A DNA stretch of 64,000 bases from an uncultured Phycicoccus sp. (GTDB lineage Bacteria; Actinomycetota; Actinomycetes; Actinomycetales; Dermatophilaceae): the NCBI RefSeq assembly GCF_947495705.1, contig NZ_CANLZR010000001.1, positions 310,001 to 374,000 of the forward strand. Direction: 5' to 3'. This document shows, piece after piece, positions 1-8,398 of the stretch (positions are counted from its first letter, which is position 1; each line of letters opens with the position of its first letter). Both the position numbers and the translations under genes were made by a program. The notes beneath the pieces were generated by a model. The model was not told the origin of the DNA. It was given only the letters and a program-made list of their open reading frames with translations, and made no database searches.

Positions 1-1
1 C

Positions 2-574
2 CTCCCGAGCGAGGCGAGCAGCAACCTCGCGAAGTTCGACGCGATGCGCTACGGCCTGCGGGTCGCCCCGGACGGGGTGGACGCCCCCTCGGCCGAGCAG
101 GTCATGGCCGCCACCCGCGACGCCGGCTTCGGCGACGAGGTCAAGCGGCGCATCATCCTCGGGACCTACGCCCTGTCCTCCGGGTACTACGACGCGTACT
201 ACGGCTCGGCCCAGAAGGTGCGGCGCCTCATCGCCGACGACTTCGCGAAGGCCTTCGAGTCCGCCGACGTGCTCGTCAGCCCGACCGCGCCGACCACGGC
301 GTTCCGGCTCGGCGACAAGCTGGACGACCCGATGGCGATGTACCTCAACGACATCGCGACCATCCCGGCCAACCTGGCCGGCATCCCCGGCCTGTCGGTG
401 CCCAGCGGCCTCGCCGACGAGGACGGGCTCCCGGCCGGTTTCCAGGTCCTCGCCCCGGCGATGGCCGACGACCGGCTGTACTCGGTCGGCGCGGCCCTCG
501 AGGCCCGGCTGACCGCCGTCTGGGGTGGTCCCATCCTGGGCCGAGCGCCCGAGCTGACGGAGGTGTCCCGATGA
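2..574 (+). CDS. gatA: Glutamyl/aspartyl-tRNA amidotransferase subunit A, C-terminal part
   Basis: GatA is the glutaminase/amidase subunit of GatCAB, which converts mischarged Glu-tRNA(Gln) and Asp-tRNA(Asn) to the amide form. The frame is open at the left edge, so only about the last 190 residues are present and the Lys-Ser-Ser triad lies outside the window. Visible amidase-family segments are [13 protein letters not shown] at the start and a Pro/Gly-rich stretch, [14 protein letters not shown], near residue 125 of the fragment. Its stop overlaps the gatB start by four bases (ATGA), which implies a gatAB operon with translational coupling. Identification is strong because of the gatB neighbour. 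Confidence 0.95.
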   Translation, partial: LPSEASSNLAKFDAMRYGLRVAPDGVDAPSAEQVMAATRDAGFGDEVKRRIILGTYALSSGYYDAYYGSAQKVRRLIADDFAKAFESADVLVSPTAPTTAFRLGDKLDDPMAMYLNDIATIPANLAGIPGLSVPSGLADEDGLPAGFQVLAPAMADDRLYSVGAALEARLTAVWGGPILGRAPELTEVSR

Positions 575-2097
575 CCACGACGACCGCAGAGCCGACGCTC
601 TCCTTCGACGACGCGCTCGCGGCCTACGACCCCGCGATGGGGCTCGAGGTGCACGTCGAGCTCGGCACGAACACCAAGATGTTCTGCGGCTGCCCGACGG
701 AGTTCGGGGCCGAGCCCAACACCCAGGTGTGCCCGGTGTGCCTCGGGCTGCCGGGCGCGCTGCCCGTCGTCAACGAGGTCGCGGTCGAGTCGGCGATCCG
801 GATCGGCCTGGCGCTCAACTGCTCCATCGCGCCGTGGTGCCGGTTCGCCCGCAAGAACTACTTCTACCCGGACATGCCGAAGAACTTCCAGACCTCGCAG
901 TACGACGAGCCGATCGCCGTCGACGGGTACCTCGACGTCGAGCTCGAGGACGGGTCGACCTACCGGGTCGAGATCGAGCGAGCCCACATGGAGGAGGACA
1001 CCGGCAAGTCCCTCCACGTCGGCGGCTCCACCGGTCGCATCCACGGCGCCACCCACAGCCTCGTCGACTACAACCGCGCCGGGATCCCGCTCATCGAGAT
1101 CGTCACCAAGCCGATCCTCGGAACCCGCGAGCGGGCGCCCGAGGTCGCGAAGGCCTACGTCGCGACGCTGCGCGACCTGCTCAAGGCGCTCGAGGTCTCG
1201 GACGTGAAGATGGAGCAGGGCTCGATGCGCTGCGACGTCAACCTGTCGCTGAGCCCCGCCGGTGCCGGGACGCTGGGGACCCGCACCGAGACCAAGAACG
1301 TCAACTCGCTGCGCTCGGTCGAGCGGGCCGTGCGCTACGAGGTCGGCCGACACGCGGCGATCCTCGCGGGGGGCGGGTCGATCACCCAGGAGACCCGGCA
1401 CTGGCACGAGGACACCGGCATCACGACGTCCGGGCGGGTCAAGTCCGACGCCGAGGACTACCGGTACTTCCCCGAGCCCGACCTCGTGCCGGTCGCCCCC
1501 TCGGAGGAGGCCATCGAGGCCCTGCGGGCGACGCTGCCCGAGCCGCCCGCCGAGCGGCGCAAGCGGCTCCAGGCGGAGTGGGGCTACGGCGACCTCGAGA
1601 TGCGCGACGTCATGAACGCGGGCCTCGTCGACCTCATCGGCGCGACCGTCGCCGCCGGGGCGTCGCCGACCGCCGCGCGCAAGTGGTGGTCGGGTGAGAT
1701 CGCCCGCCGCGCCAACGGCGAGGGAGTGGACGTCCCGACCTACGCGTCCCGCCTCGGGGTCACCCCGGCACACGTCGTCGAGCTCGAGGGCCTCGTCACC
1801 GCCGGCCGGCTCAACGACTCGATGGCCCGCCAGGCCTGGGAGGGCGTCCTCGACGGCGAGGGCACGCCCACCGAGGTCGCCGACGCCCGCGGGCTCGAGC
1901 TCGTCCAGGACACCGGCGCCCTCGAGGCGGCGGTCGACGCGGTCATCGCGGGCAACCCGGACGTCGCCGACAAGATCCGCGACGGCAAGGTCCAGGCCGT
2001 CGGCGCGCTCATCGGCCAGGTGATGCGCGAGATGAAGGGCCAGGCCGACGCCGCCGCCGCCCGGCAGCTGATCCTGGCGCGCCTCGGCCAGTCCTGA
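571..2097 (+). CDS. gatB: Aspartyl/glutamyl-tRNA(Asn/Gln) amidotransferase subunit B
   Basis: GatB is the ATP-dependent kinase/transamidase subunit of GatCAB; it activates the mischarged glutamyl or aspartyl group and accepts ammonia channelled from GatA. At 508 residues it has the usual full length. The N-terminal cradle signature G-L-E-V-H-V-E-L begins near residue 24. A four-cysteine zinc-type cluster follows (C39, C41, C54, C57), and the C-terminal helical/YqeY-like tail ends in a Q-L-I-L-A-R-L pattern. The ATG overlaps gatA by four bases. gltX and a tRNA-Gln gene occur 40 kb downstream in this window, which fits the indirect Gln-tRNA route. Confidence 0.97.
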   Translation: MTTTTAEPTLSFDDALAAYDPAMGLEVHVELGTNTKMFCGCPTEFGAEPNTQVCPVCLGLPGALPVVNEVAVESAIRIGLALNCSIAPWCRFARKNYFYPDMPKNFQTSQYDEPIAVDGYLDVELEDGSTYRVEIERAHMEEDTGKSLHVGGSTGRIHGATHSLVDYNRAGIPLIEIVTKPILGTRERAPEVAKAYVATLRDLLKALEVSDVKMEQGSMRCDVNLSLSPAGAGTLGTRTETKNVNSLRSVERAVRYEVGRHAAILAGGGSITQETRHWHEDTGITTSGRVKSDAEDYRYFPEPDLVPVAPSEEAIEALRATLPEPPAERRKRLQAEWGYGDLEMRDVMNAGLVDLIGATVAAGASPTAARKWWSGEIARRANGEGVDVPTYASRLGVTPAHVVELEGLVTAGRLNDSMARQAWEGVLDGEGTPTEVADARGLELVQDTGALEAAVDAVIAGNPDVADKIRDGKVQAVGALIGQVMREMKGQADAAAARQLILARLGQS

Positions 2098-2137
2098 CCC
2101 GCCCCGCGGGGGAGCCGATCGGGTGCATGATCGGGGT

Positions 2138-2668
2138 ATGACCGTCGCCGCCCGTGACCGCACCCTCATCCTGCTCCGCCACGCGAAGGCCGAGGCGGAC
2201 AACCCCGACGGCGACCACGAGCGTGAGCTGACGGCGCGGGGCCGGCGCGACGCCACGGAGGCGGGCCGCTGGCTGCACGAGCACGGCATCGGCATCGACG
2301 AGGTCCTGTGCTCCAGCTCGGAGCGGACACTGCAGACCTGCGAGGCCGTGTGGGAGTCGGGCTGTCCCGAGGCCGAGGTCCGGCACGACCGGCGCATCTA
2401 CAACGCGAGCCCCGAGGCGATCCTCGACGCGATCCACGACGCGGACGACGACGCCGACATCCTCATGGTCGTCGGCCACGCCCCGGGCCTGCCCGCCCTC
2501 ACCGAGCTGCTCGCCGACGGCGAGGGGAGCGTCGAGGGGCACCGGGCGCTGGCCGAGGGCTTCGCGACCTGCGGGATCGCGGTCCTGCACTACTCGGGGC
2601 GGTGGGCCGACCTCGCGTTCGGCGATGCCCGGCTCGAGCGCTTCCACGTCGCCCGGTCCGAGGACTGA
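2138..2668 (+). CDS. SixA-type histidine phosphatase
   Basis: A 176-residue protein of the histidine phosphatase (phosphoglycerate-mutase-like) superfamily, small enough to match SixA phosphohistidine phosphatases. The catalytic R-H motif is at residues 14-15 (L-L-R-H-A-K), followed by the SixA-like E-L-T-A-R-G-R-R-D-A segment. A second histidine lies in V-V-G-H-A-P-G. I chose the ATG at 2138 over a GTG at 2123 because a CATGAT -10-like element ends six bases before it, as in other leaderless starts here, and because the extra residues would carry no domain. It follows gatB by 40 bases and may be partly co-transcribed. Its substrate is not evident from sequence. Confidence 0.85.
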   Translation: MTVAARDRTLILLRHAKAEADNPDGDHERELTARGRRDATEAGRWLHEHGIGIDEVLCSSSERTLQTCEAVWESGCPEAEVRHDRRIYNASPEAILDAIHDADDDADILMVVGHAPGLPALTELLADGEGSVEGHRALAEGFATCGIAVLHYSGRWADLAFGDARLERFHVARSED

Positions 2669-2672
2669 CTGG

Positions 2673-3593
2673 GTGAGCGAGGCCCCGGCGCCACGTCTGC
2701 ACGGGCATCGGGAGCCCGACCCTGCCCTGCGCCGCGACGCGGTGGAGATCACCGACCTCCTGTGGCGCATCGACGAGGCCGGGCGCAGGCTCCCGGTGCG
2801 CCGGTCCGAGGTGGTCGAGCGACTGCTCGCGAGCGGCCAGCGGAAGGCCGCCCGGACCGTCGCGCGGATGCCCGCCCGCGATGACGTGCTCGACGACGAG
2901 TGGGTCGACGCGCTCGGGATCCGTGTGCACTGCGAGCTGCAGCGGCTCGTCGAGGAGCTGCAGTTCCCCCGTCGGGTCGCAGCGCTGCTGGCCCCTCTTC
3001 TCGACGACCTCAGGGCGGGCGGCGGCGGCCCGGTCCGGGTCGTCGACCTCGGCTGCGGCCTCGGCTACGTCGTGCGGTCCCTCGCCCACCGGGGGCTGCT
3101 CGGCCCGGGCGTCGAGCTCGTCGGCGTCGACCTCAACCCCGTCCTCGTCGCGGAGGCCGACCGGCTCGCCCGCGCGGAGGAGCTCGACTGCCGTTTCGTG
3201 CACGGGGACGCGTTGCGGCCGGGCGTCGCCGTGGACGACCCCGCCCGCACGGTCGTCATCTCGAGCGGCGTGCTCCACCATCTGAGTCCGGAGTCGCTGA
3301 CCGCGCTCGCCAGGGCGGAGGCGGCGTTGGGCCTGGCGGCCTGGGCCCACTGGGACATCGCGCCGTGCGGGTGGTCGACCCTCGGCGCGTGGATCTTCCA
3401 CCAGGCCCGGATGCGCGAGCCGGTGTCGCGCCACGACGGCGTGCTGTCCGCCCGCCGGGCGCACCCCGCCGAGGTGCTCCTGGCGACGGCGCGCTCCGGG
3501 GCACCCGAGTACGACCATGCCGTCCACGAGGGGCCGCGCTGGCATCCGGCAGCCATCGACGTGGTGCGCCCCCTGGTGGGCATCCGCCGATGA
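2673..3593 (+). CDS. Class I SAM-dependent methyltransferase
   Basis: A 306-residue protein with a Rossmann methyltransferase core. The SAM-binding motif I is V-V-D-L-G-C-G-L-G-Y around residue 125, and a motif II aspartate follows in L-V-G-V-D-L-N-P. A post-core V-I-S-S-G-V-L-H-H-L segment is typical of methyltransferase motif IV/VI. About 110 residues of mostly helical sequence precede the core. The GTG at 2673, five bases after the upstream stop, is preferred because upstream codons look non-coding. It overlaps the next membrane-protein gene by ATGA. Substrate is unknown; nothing in the context fixes it. Confidence 0.75.
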   Translation: MSEAPAPRLHGHREPDPALRRDAVEITDLLWRIDEAGRRLPVRRSEVVERLLASGQRKAARTVARMPARDDVLDDEWVDALGIRVHCELQRLVEELQFPRRVAALLAPLLDDLRAGGGGPVRVVDLGCGLGYVVRSLAHRGLLGPGVELVGVDLNPVLVAEADRLARAEELDCRFVHGDALRPGVAVDDPARTVVISSGVLHHLSPESLTALARAEAALGLAAWAHWDIAPCGWSTLGAWIFHQARMREPVSRHDGVLSARRAHPAEVLLATARSGAPEYDHAVHEGPRWHPAAIDVVRPLVGIRR

Positions 3594-4141
3594 GGGTCGT
3601 CGCGGTCGCCTCGGCCCTTGCCGTGCTCGGCCTGCTCGACGGCGCGCTCGCCGGGTTCCGCTCGTCCCTGGGGCGCCGGGGCGCGGTCGAGCACCGGGTC
3701 CGCGACCGGGTGGCGGCCCGCCGCGGGCTGCTCCTCATGGGCGGCCTGCTGCTCCCCGTCGCAGTCGCCACCGGTCTGCACGCGCTCGCTCCGGGTCCGT
3801 GGCCGGCCGAGGCGTACGTGCGCGCGGGCACGGCCATGCTCGCCGTGTACCTCCCGTATGCGGTGGTGACGCTGCTCGCCCTGCTCGGGTACCTGGCCCT
3901 CGGCTGGCGGTGGGGGTACCTCGCCTCCGCTGTCATCCTCGGGCCGTTCACCCTGGTGCGGCCCCTCGTGGCAACGGCCGGAGTCGTCGCCGGCGCGGTC
4001 CGCGGCGACGACGGTGGCGTCACGGTGGGGTGCCTGCTCGCGCTCGGAGCCGTGCTCGCCGTCGAACCCCTGTCGGGGCGCCTGTGGTGGAGCGCCGGTC
4101 AGGGCGTGAGGTCGGTGGCGTCAGCCACCCAGCGCCAGTAG
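3590..4141 (+). CDS. Small multi-spanning membrane protein
   Basis: A 183-residue hydrophobic protein coupled to the upstream methyltransferase by an ATGA overlap. Three to five likely membrane segments are visible: residues about 2-22, 48-68, 78-108, 110-135 and 145-165, separated by Arg-rich loops. I do not recognise a family, and no catalytic motif is apparent. The 3' end overlaps the convergent SDR gene by 43 bases. That overlap could mean the true stop region is shared or that antisense interference occurs. Real coding is supported by the hydrophobic periodicity and the operon-type start. Confidence 0.65.
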   Translation: MRVVAVASALAVLGLLDGALAGFRSSLGRRGAVEHRVRDRVAARRGLLLMGGLLLPVAVATGLHALAPGPWPAEAYVRAGTAMLAVYLPYAVVTLLALLGYLALGWRWGYLASAVILGPFTLVRPLVATAGVVAGAVRGDDGGVTVGCLLALGAVLAVEPLSGRLWWSAGQGVRSVASATQRQ

Positions 4142-5124
4142 CGCGCCCGGTCGGTGTGGGTGGGTCGCGTGCCGGGGAGCACGGCCGTGGGCCGGGGGCG
4201 ACGGTCGTGCCAGAGGCGCCCGGAGGGCGGAGCGGATTCGGTGGCGAGGACCCAGGTCGTCGTGTCGGCGCCCCCCGCGTCCGAGCGCAGCACCGGCCGG
4301 AGCGCCCGGGAGAACGCCGGCAACGAGGCGTCGAGCCCGGGCGTGCCGGCCCAGCCCGGGTGCGTCGCATGGACGGACACCCCCCGGTCGGCCCAGCGGG
4401 AGGCGAGCACCGGCAGGAGCTCGACCTGACCGCGCTTGCTCCGGGCGTAGGCCACGGATCCGCTGTAGGACCCCTGGGTGTACTCGGGGTCGTCCACCGG
4501 CAGCCGCTGGGTGTACATCCCTCCCGAGGTCACGAGGACGACCCGACCCTCGTCGGCCTCGAGGGCCGGGAGGAGCCGTTCGGTCATCCGGACCGGGCCG
4601 AGCACGTGGAGGGCCTGGGTCAGCTCGTGACCCTGCGGCGACTCGGTGCGGCTCGGCGGCAGGGCGCCGGCGTTGTGGACGAGGCCGCGCAGCGGGCGTC
4701 CGTCGGCGAGGAAGGCCTCGACGAAGGCGTCGACGAAGGCGTCGACGGAGTCGAGGTCGGCGACATCGCACCGCCACACCCGCGCCGAGGCCGGGCTCCC
4801 GGTGGCGGCGCGTACCTCGTCGGCCACCCGCTCGCCCTTGCCGGTGTCCCGGACCACGAGGTGCACGGTGGCGCCGAGCGCCGCGAGGTCGAGCGCGGTC
4901 CGCCGGCCGAGGCCCGAGGAGGCCCCGGTGACCGCGACGTCGTGACCGGTCAGGCCACCCGGCGCGGGGTCCGCGGGCCACCCGGGCAGCCGTCGTCGGA
5001 CCGCGAGGCCGAGATGGGTGAATCCGGGGGCGACGGTGCGGTCCAGGAGGGTGTCGACGGCGCGGGCGAGGCCGAGGGCCACGGAGCGCGAAGGCGGTGC
5101 CGAACGGTCTCTCATCGTGTTCAC
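4099..5124 (-). CDS. Short-chain dehydrogenase/reductase (DHRS12-like)
   Basis: A 341-residue NAD(P)-dependent SDR. The dinucleotide-binding T-G-A-S-S-G-L-G sits at residues 66-73, N-A-G follows in L-V-H-N-A-G-A-L, and the catalytic pair is in Y-A-R-S-K. The roughly 60-residue N-terminal extension before the Rossmann fold and the H-P-G-W-A-x-T-P-G segment resemble the DHRS12-type subgroup rather than classical 250-residue SDRs (inference from family knowledge). A 12-base tandem repeat inside the gene produces a V-D-A-F-V-D-A-F-V-E-A-F stretch. An alternative ATG lies three codons downstream at 5115. The substrate is unknown. It is transcribed divergently from the fasciclin/SigK locus. Confidence 0.8.
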   Translation of the reverse strand: MNTMRDRSAPPSRSVALGLARAVDTLLDRTVAPGFTHLGLAVRRRLPGWPADPAPGGLTGHDVAVTGASSGLGRRTALDLAALGATVHLVVRDTGKGERVADEVRAATGSPASARVWRCDVADLDSVDAFVDAFVEAFLADGRPLRGLVHNAGALPPSRTESPQGHELTQALHVLGPVRMTERLLPALEADEGRVVLVTSGGMYTQRLPVDDPEYTQGSYSGSVAYARSKRGQVELLPVLASRWADRGVSVHATHPGWAGTPGLDASLPAFSRALRPVLRSDAGGADTTTWVLATESAPPSGRLWHDRRPRPTAVLPGTRPTHTDRARYWRWVADATDLTP

Positions 5125-5223
5125 TCACTGACGCTCTCGGTGGCCTGGTCACGACGAACCTACCCACGCGGTCCGGCGACGGGGACGGCGGTGCACGGCG
5201 CGGCGAACCGGGGCGTCGCGAGT

Positions 5224-5251
5224 GCATCCGCCCGGAGCCGCCGGGCGGAAG
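5224..5251 (+). promoter_or_regulatory. SigK-type promoter for fasciclin gene 1
   Basis: GCATCC at 5224-5229, sixteen bases, then CGGAAG at 5246-5251. The same GCATCC-N16-C(C/G)GAA pattern occurs before sigK and before the second fasciclin gene. It resembles the mycobacterial SigK consensus as I recall it (CCATCC, about 16-17 bases, CCGAAT). A start site near 5258 would give a 5' leader of about 45 bases. Confidence 0.7.
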
Positions 5252-5302
5252 CAGGGGTAGGTCGCAGCGCCGCGACCCCCACCTGTGAGAGAGGACCCTC
5301 TG

Positions 5303-5941
5303 ATGTCGCTTCGTCGCTTCGGTCTCGCCACGGCCGCCCTCGGGCTCGCCACCGCCCTCATCGCCCCGTCCGCGATGGCCGGCACGACGCCGGGGGAGCG
5401 CAGCCTGGCCGCCGTGCTCACCTCCGACGGCAACACCTTCGACCGCAACTGGTACGACTACGACCTCGTCACCGAGGCCGTGCTCGCCGTCCTCGAGGAG
5501 AACCCGGACAGCGCGGTCGGCGTGCTGACGGACGGCAGCGTGCCCCTGACCGCCTTCATCCCGAACGACCGCGCGTTCCAGGTGCTCGTGCGTGACCTCA
5601 CGAAGCGCTGGTACACCTCGGAGTCGCGGGTCTTCAGTGCCCTCGTCGACGCCGTCGGGGTCGACGGTGTCGAGCAGGTGCTGCTCTACCACGTGGTCCC
5701 GGGCGCCACGCTCACGAAGAAGGACGCCGTGGCCGCCAACGGTGCGGTGCTGCCGACCGCCCAGGGCGGCACCATCACGGTGAAGGTCTACGACCGGTCC
5801 GTCCCGATCGTCGTGCTCCGCGACAAGGACACCGACGACGTCAACCCCTTCCTCAACCCGCGGGCCCTGGACATCAACGCGGGGAACAAGCAGATCGCGC
5901 ACGGCATCGTCTTCGTCCTGCGCCCGTTCAACCTCCCCTGA
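5303..5941 (+). CDS. Secreted fasciclin (FAS1) domain protein 1
   Basis: A 212-residue exported protein with one FAS1 fold, a domain used in adhesion and matrix interactions. The N-terminus is a classical Sec signal: M-S-L-R-R, then a hydrophobic core to about residue 22, with A-M-A as the likely cleavage site at residue 26. FAS1 hallmarks are the T-A-F-I-P-N-D-R-A-F segment near residue 80, the L-L-Y-H-V-V-P-G segment, and a C-terminal I-A-H-G-I-V-F-V-L. The ATG at 5303 is preferred over the GTG at 5285 because a GAGAGAGGA ribosome site precedes it. The SigK-type promoter and the adjacent sigK-rskA pair recall the mycobacterial MPT70/MPT83 regulon, whose products are also FAS1 proteins. Confidence 0.88.
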   Translation: MSLRRFGLATAALGLATALIAPSAMAGTTPGERSLAAVLTSDGNTFDRNWYDYDLVTEAVLAVLEENPDSAVGVLTDGSVPLTAFIPNDRAFQVLVRDLTKRWYTSESRVFSALVDAVGVDGVEQVLLYHVVPGATLTKKDAVAANGAVLPTAQGGTITVKVYDRSVPIVVLRDKDTDDVNPFLNPRALDINAGNKQIAHGIVFVLRPFNLP

Positions 5942-5968
5942 GCGCGTCCGACCGCTGAGCCCGCCGCT

Positions 5969-6010
5969 GCTGCCGGGCTCCCCACCCGCCGGGTCGGGGA
6001 GCCCGGCAGC
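5969..6010 (+). terminator. Hairpin terminator after fasciclin gene 1
   Basis: Perfect 15-bp stem: GCTGCCGGGCTCCCC at 5969-5983 pairs with 5996-6010, and the 12-base loop holds a further ACCC/GGGT pairing. There is no U-run, as is common for actinobacterial terminators. It separates the fasciclin gene from the sigK promoter. Confidence 0.75.
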
Positions 6011-6038
6011 CGAGCCTTCGACAGGATCCGGGCCGGCT

Positions 6039-6066
6039 GCATCCAGCAGCGGGGTCCGCACCGAAC
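6039..6066 (+). promoter_or_regulatory. SigK-type autoregulatory promoter of sigK-rskA
   Basis: GCATCC at 6039-6044, sixteen bases, then CCGAAC at 6061-6066. This is the closest of the three sites to the mycobacterial SigK consensus. It implies that the sigma factor drives its own operon. A start near 6073 gives a leader of about 45 bases before the GTG at 6119. Confidence 0.72.
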
Positions 6067-6118
6067 CCCAGATGGAGAACATCCGACCGAAGCCCGGACA
6101 TCGACAGGAGGGGCCACC

Positions 6119-6793
6119 GTGCACCACGCCACAGCCGTCACGCTGCTGCGCCCTCCCGCCCCGGCGCCGGGGGCCTACCGCATGTCCCTGCGGCTCGGCC
6201 CTATCGTGAGACACGTGCACGCAGAGCAGGAGACCGAGGCGGCCGCGATGGCCGACCTCGCGGAGCGGCTGCGCGACGGCTCCCGGGAGGCCCTGGAAGA
6301 GGCCTACGCCCGGTGGTCCTCACTCGTGCACACCCTGGCGGTGCGGTCGCTCGGCAACCACCACGACGCCGAGGACGTGACGCAGCAGGTGTTCGTCGCC
6401 GCATGGCGCGGGCGCCACACGCTGCGCCCCGACCGGGGCACCGTCCCCGGCTGGCTCGTCGGCATCACGCGGCACAAGATCGCCGACCTGCACGCCGCCC
6501 GGGCCCGTCAGGTGCGCGATCTCGGCGCTGCGGCGACCCGCGCGCTGCCCGACCAGCAGGCCCCACCCCCGGACGAACAGCTGGCGGCGCGGCTCCTCGT
6601 GGCCGACGCGCTCGACCAGCTCGGGGAGCCCCGGCGGACCGTCGTGCGGCTGGCCTTCATCGAGGACCTCACCCACGAGGAGATCTCGCGCCGCCTCGAG
6701 CTGCCGCTCGGCACCGTCAAGAGCCACGTCCGCCGAGGACTCATCCACCTACGACACCGAATGGAGGACGTGCACCGTGAACCATCCCGATGA
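6119..6793 (+). CDS. sigK: ECF RNA polymerase sigma factor, SigK-like
   Basis: A 224-residue extracytoplasmic-function sigma factor that directs RNA polymerase to a small regulon. Region 2 is visible in D-A-E-D-V-T-Q-Q-V-F-V-A-A-W around residues 84-97. Region 4 follows as R-T-V-V-R-L-A-F-I-E-D-L-T-H-E-E-I-S-R-R-L with the L-G-T-V-K-S-H helix. The GTG at 6119 follows a strong AGGAGGGG site at good spacing; later ATGs at 6182 or 6248 would shorten it. The assignment to the SigK type rests on the overlapping RskA-like anti-sigma gene, the FAS1 neighbours and the promoter motif. It is held inactive by the product of the next gene (family knowledge). Confidence 0.85.
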   Translation: MHHATAVTLLRPPAPAPGAYRMSLRLGPIVRHVHAEQETEAAAMADLAERLRDGSREALEEAYARWSSLVHTLAVRSLGNHHDAEDVTQQVFVAAWRGRHTLRPDRGTVPGWLVGITRHKIADLHAARARQVRDLGAAATRALPDQQAPPPDEQLAARLLVADALDQLGEPRRTVVRLAFIEDLTHEEISRRLELPLGTVKSHVRRGLIHLRHRMEDVHREPSR

Positions 6794-7526
6794 CGACACC
6801 CTGGCCGCCCTCGCGCTCGGTGAGACGGCCGACGGCCGCACCGCGACCCACGTCGCCGCCTGCCCCGTGTGCTCGGCCGAGGTCGAGGCACTGCGCTCGA
6901 CGCTGCAGCTCGCCCGCAGCGGGGCACCGGAGCTGATCGCGCCCCCGCCGTCGGTCCATGCCGCGGTCCTCGCGGCGCTCGACGACGAGAGCGGGAACGG
7001 CCCGGCGGACGGGGTGCCCGAGGCCGGCCCTGCCGCCGGCGCCGCGGTCGGCGACGAGCTCGCCCACCGTCGGGCCCGCCGCGAGCGGCGGCTGCCGCTC
7101 GGCTGGATCGCCGGCGCGGCTGCTGCCGGCCTCGTGTTCGGTGCCGTCGGCACCCGTGTCCTCGACCAGGACCCGGCTCCCACCCCGACGACCGTCCTCG
7201 CCAGCGCCTCCCTCGACACCCTCGACACCGGGGCCCGGCTCGGCTCCGCCGAGGCCGTCCGCATCGGCCCCGAGCTCGACCTCGACGTCCGGACCGCCGG
7301 CCTCGACCCCGGGGACGGCTACCTGGAGGTCTGGCTCATCAACCGCGACCTCACCCGCATGGTGTCGATCGGCGTGCTCCGCCCGGGCGAGGGCACCCAG
7401 CGGTTCGCCGTCGACGAGTCCCTCATCGAGGAGGGCTACGTCATCGTCGACATCTCCCGTGAGGGGTTCGACGACAAGCCGGAGCACTCCGGCGACAGCG
7501 TGGTCCGCGGGACCCTGGCGCTCTGA
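6777..7526 (+). CDS. rskA: Membrane anti-sigma factor, RskA-like
   Basis: A 249-residue single-pass anti-sigma factor. The N-terminal cytoplasmic domain carries a zinc-type H25-x3-C29-x2-C32 motif. A membrane segment follows at about residues 107-127 after an Arg-rich stop-transfer stretch. The extracytoplasmic C-terminal domain has the RskA pattern G-Y-L-E-V-W-L-I and ends in G-D-S-V-V-R-G-T-L-A-L. The GTG lies inside sigK (17-base overlap), so the two are translationally coupled and made in balance. In the family, regulated proteolysis of RskA releases SigK; the signal sensed here cannot be read from sequence. Confidence 0.85.
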   Translation: MNHPDDDTLAALALGETADGRTATHVAACPVCSAEVEALRSTLQLARSGAPELIAPPPSVHAAVLAALDDESGNGPADGVPEAGPAAGAAVGDELAHRRARRERRLPLGWIAGAAAAGLVFGAVGTRVLDQDPAPTPTTVLASASLDTLDTGARLGSAEAVRIGPELDLDVRTAGLDPGDGYLEVWLINRDLTRMVSIGVLRPGEGTQRFAVDESLIEEGYVIVDISREGFDDKPEHSGDSVVRGTLAL

Positions 7527-7583
7527 GCGCTCCGCGGCGGCCGCATGACACGGCCGCTTCCCCCCGGAACCACCCGCTGAGCA

Positions 7584-7631
7584 GGGGAACGCTTCCCGGG
7601 TGAACCGTGGCCTTCTCGGGTCACCCGAGAA
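7584..7631. repeat. Intergenic palindromic repeat, copy A
   Basis: Contains GGGGAACGCTTCCCGGGTGA, about 11 bases, and the 19-base palindrome TTCTCGGGTCACCCGAGAA at 7613-7631. The same arrangement recurs at 24398-24477 and 52762-52823. It lies between rskA and the convergent lipoprotein gene. Confidence 0.7.
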
Positions 7632-7660
7632 AGCGGACCCAGGGTGGGAGGGCAGACGCA

Positions 7661-7690
7661 GGAGCCCCCGACCGCATGGTCGGGGGCTCC
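7661..7690 (-). terminator. Hairpin terminator after fasciclin lipoprotein
   Basis: A 13-bp perfect stem, GGAGCCCCCGACC at 7661-7673 with 7678-7690, and a GCAT loop. It lies just past the stop of the minus-strand fasciclin gene and may also stop read-through from rskA. Confidence 0.75.
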
Positions 7691-7703
7691 GGTGCGTGGT
7701 CGG

Positions 7704-8279
7704 TCAGCCGGTGGGCATGAGCACACCGTCGATGACGTGGATGACGCCGTTGCTCGCCTCGATGTCGGTCTGGGTGACCGTGACGGTGCCACCCGCGGCG
7801 TCGGTGAGGGTGACGGTGTCGCCCTCGACGCCGACCGTGAGCTCGCCGCCCTGGACGGTCTTGACGGCCTGTCCGTCCAGGCCCACGACGTCGGCGGCGA
7901 GGACCTTGCCGGGGACGACGTGGTAGGTCAGGACGTCGGTGAGAGCGCCGTCGGGGTCGGCGAGGAGGTCGTCGACCGCGCCCTCGGGCAGGGCCGCGAA
8001 GGCGTCGTCGGTCGGCGCGAAGACCGTGAACGGCCCGTCGCCCTTGAGGGTGTCGACGAGGCCTGCGGCCTCGAGCGCCGTCGCGAGCGTGGTGAAGCTG
8101 CCGGCCGCGACCGCGGTGTCGACGATGTCGGCGGCGGCTGCGGTCTCGGTGGGGGTGGGCGCCTCGGTCGTCGCGGCGGCCGCAGACGTCGTCGTGGCGG
8201 GTTCGGGGTCGTCCGTGCCACAGGCCGCAACGGTGAGGGCCAGGGTGAGGGCGGCGGTGACAGCGAGGGTGCGTCGCAT
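7704..8279 (-). CDS. Fasciclin (FAS1) domain lipoprotein 2
   Basis: A 191-residue lipoprotein with one FAS1 domain, anchored outside the membrane. The signal sequence ends in a lipobox, T-V-A-A-C, with the lipidated Cys at residue 20. It is followed by a Thr/Ala/Pro-rich linker of about 30 residues. FAS1 signatures are [22 protein letters not shown] and a C-terminal [13 protein letters not shown]. This layout matches MPT83-type lipoproteins, while gene 1 on the other side of sigK matches the freely secreted MPT70 type. The frame stays open far upstream, but the signal peptide, an AAAGGA ribosome site and the promoter fix the start at 8279. Confidence 0.9.
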   Translation of the reverse strand: MRRTLAVTAALTLALTVAACGTDDPEPATTTSAAAATTEAPTPTETAAAADIVDTAVAAGSFTTLATALEAAGLVDTLKGDGPFTVFAPTDDAFAALPEGAVDDLLADPDGALTDVLTYHVVPGKVLAADVVGLDGQAVKTVQGGELTVGVEGDTVTLTDAAGGTVTVTQTDIEASNGVIHVIDGVLMPTG

Positions 8280-8318
8280 GACGTGTCCTTTTGCTCGGGG
8301 GAGGTACTGACACCCTTG

Positions 8319-8346
8319 ATTCCGCCGCCGTGGGCCCAGCGGATGC
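8319..8346 (-). promoter_or_regulatory. SigK-type promoter for fasciclin gene 2
   Basis: Read on the minus strand: GCATCC (8346-8341), sixteen bases, then CGGAAT (8324-8319). This is the third copy of the motif. A start near 8312 would leave a leader of roughly 33 bases. Confidence 0.7.
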
Positions 8347-8398
8347 ACCAGATTCGACAAAGTTTCTACACGAGGCGCCCGGAGGGGCGCCGACGGCC

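Noticed and set aside
199-2397. 732-codon minus-strand open frame across gatA/gatB
   Set aside because: Antisense shadow of high-GC genes: Arg/Gly/Asp-rich translation without domains, fully opposite gatB and its neighbours.
4719-4752. 12-base tandem repeat in the SDR gene as a regulatory repeat
   Set aside because: It stays in frame and encodes V-D-A-F repeats; simplest reading is an in-gene expansion.
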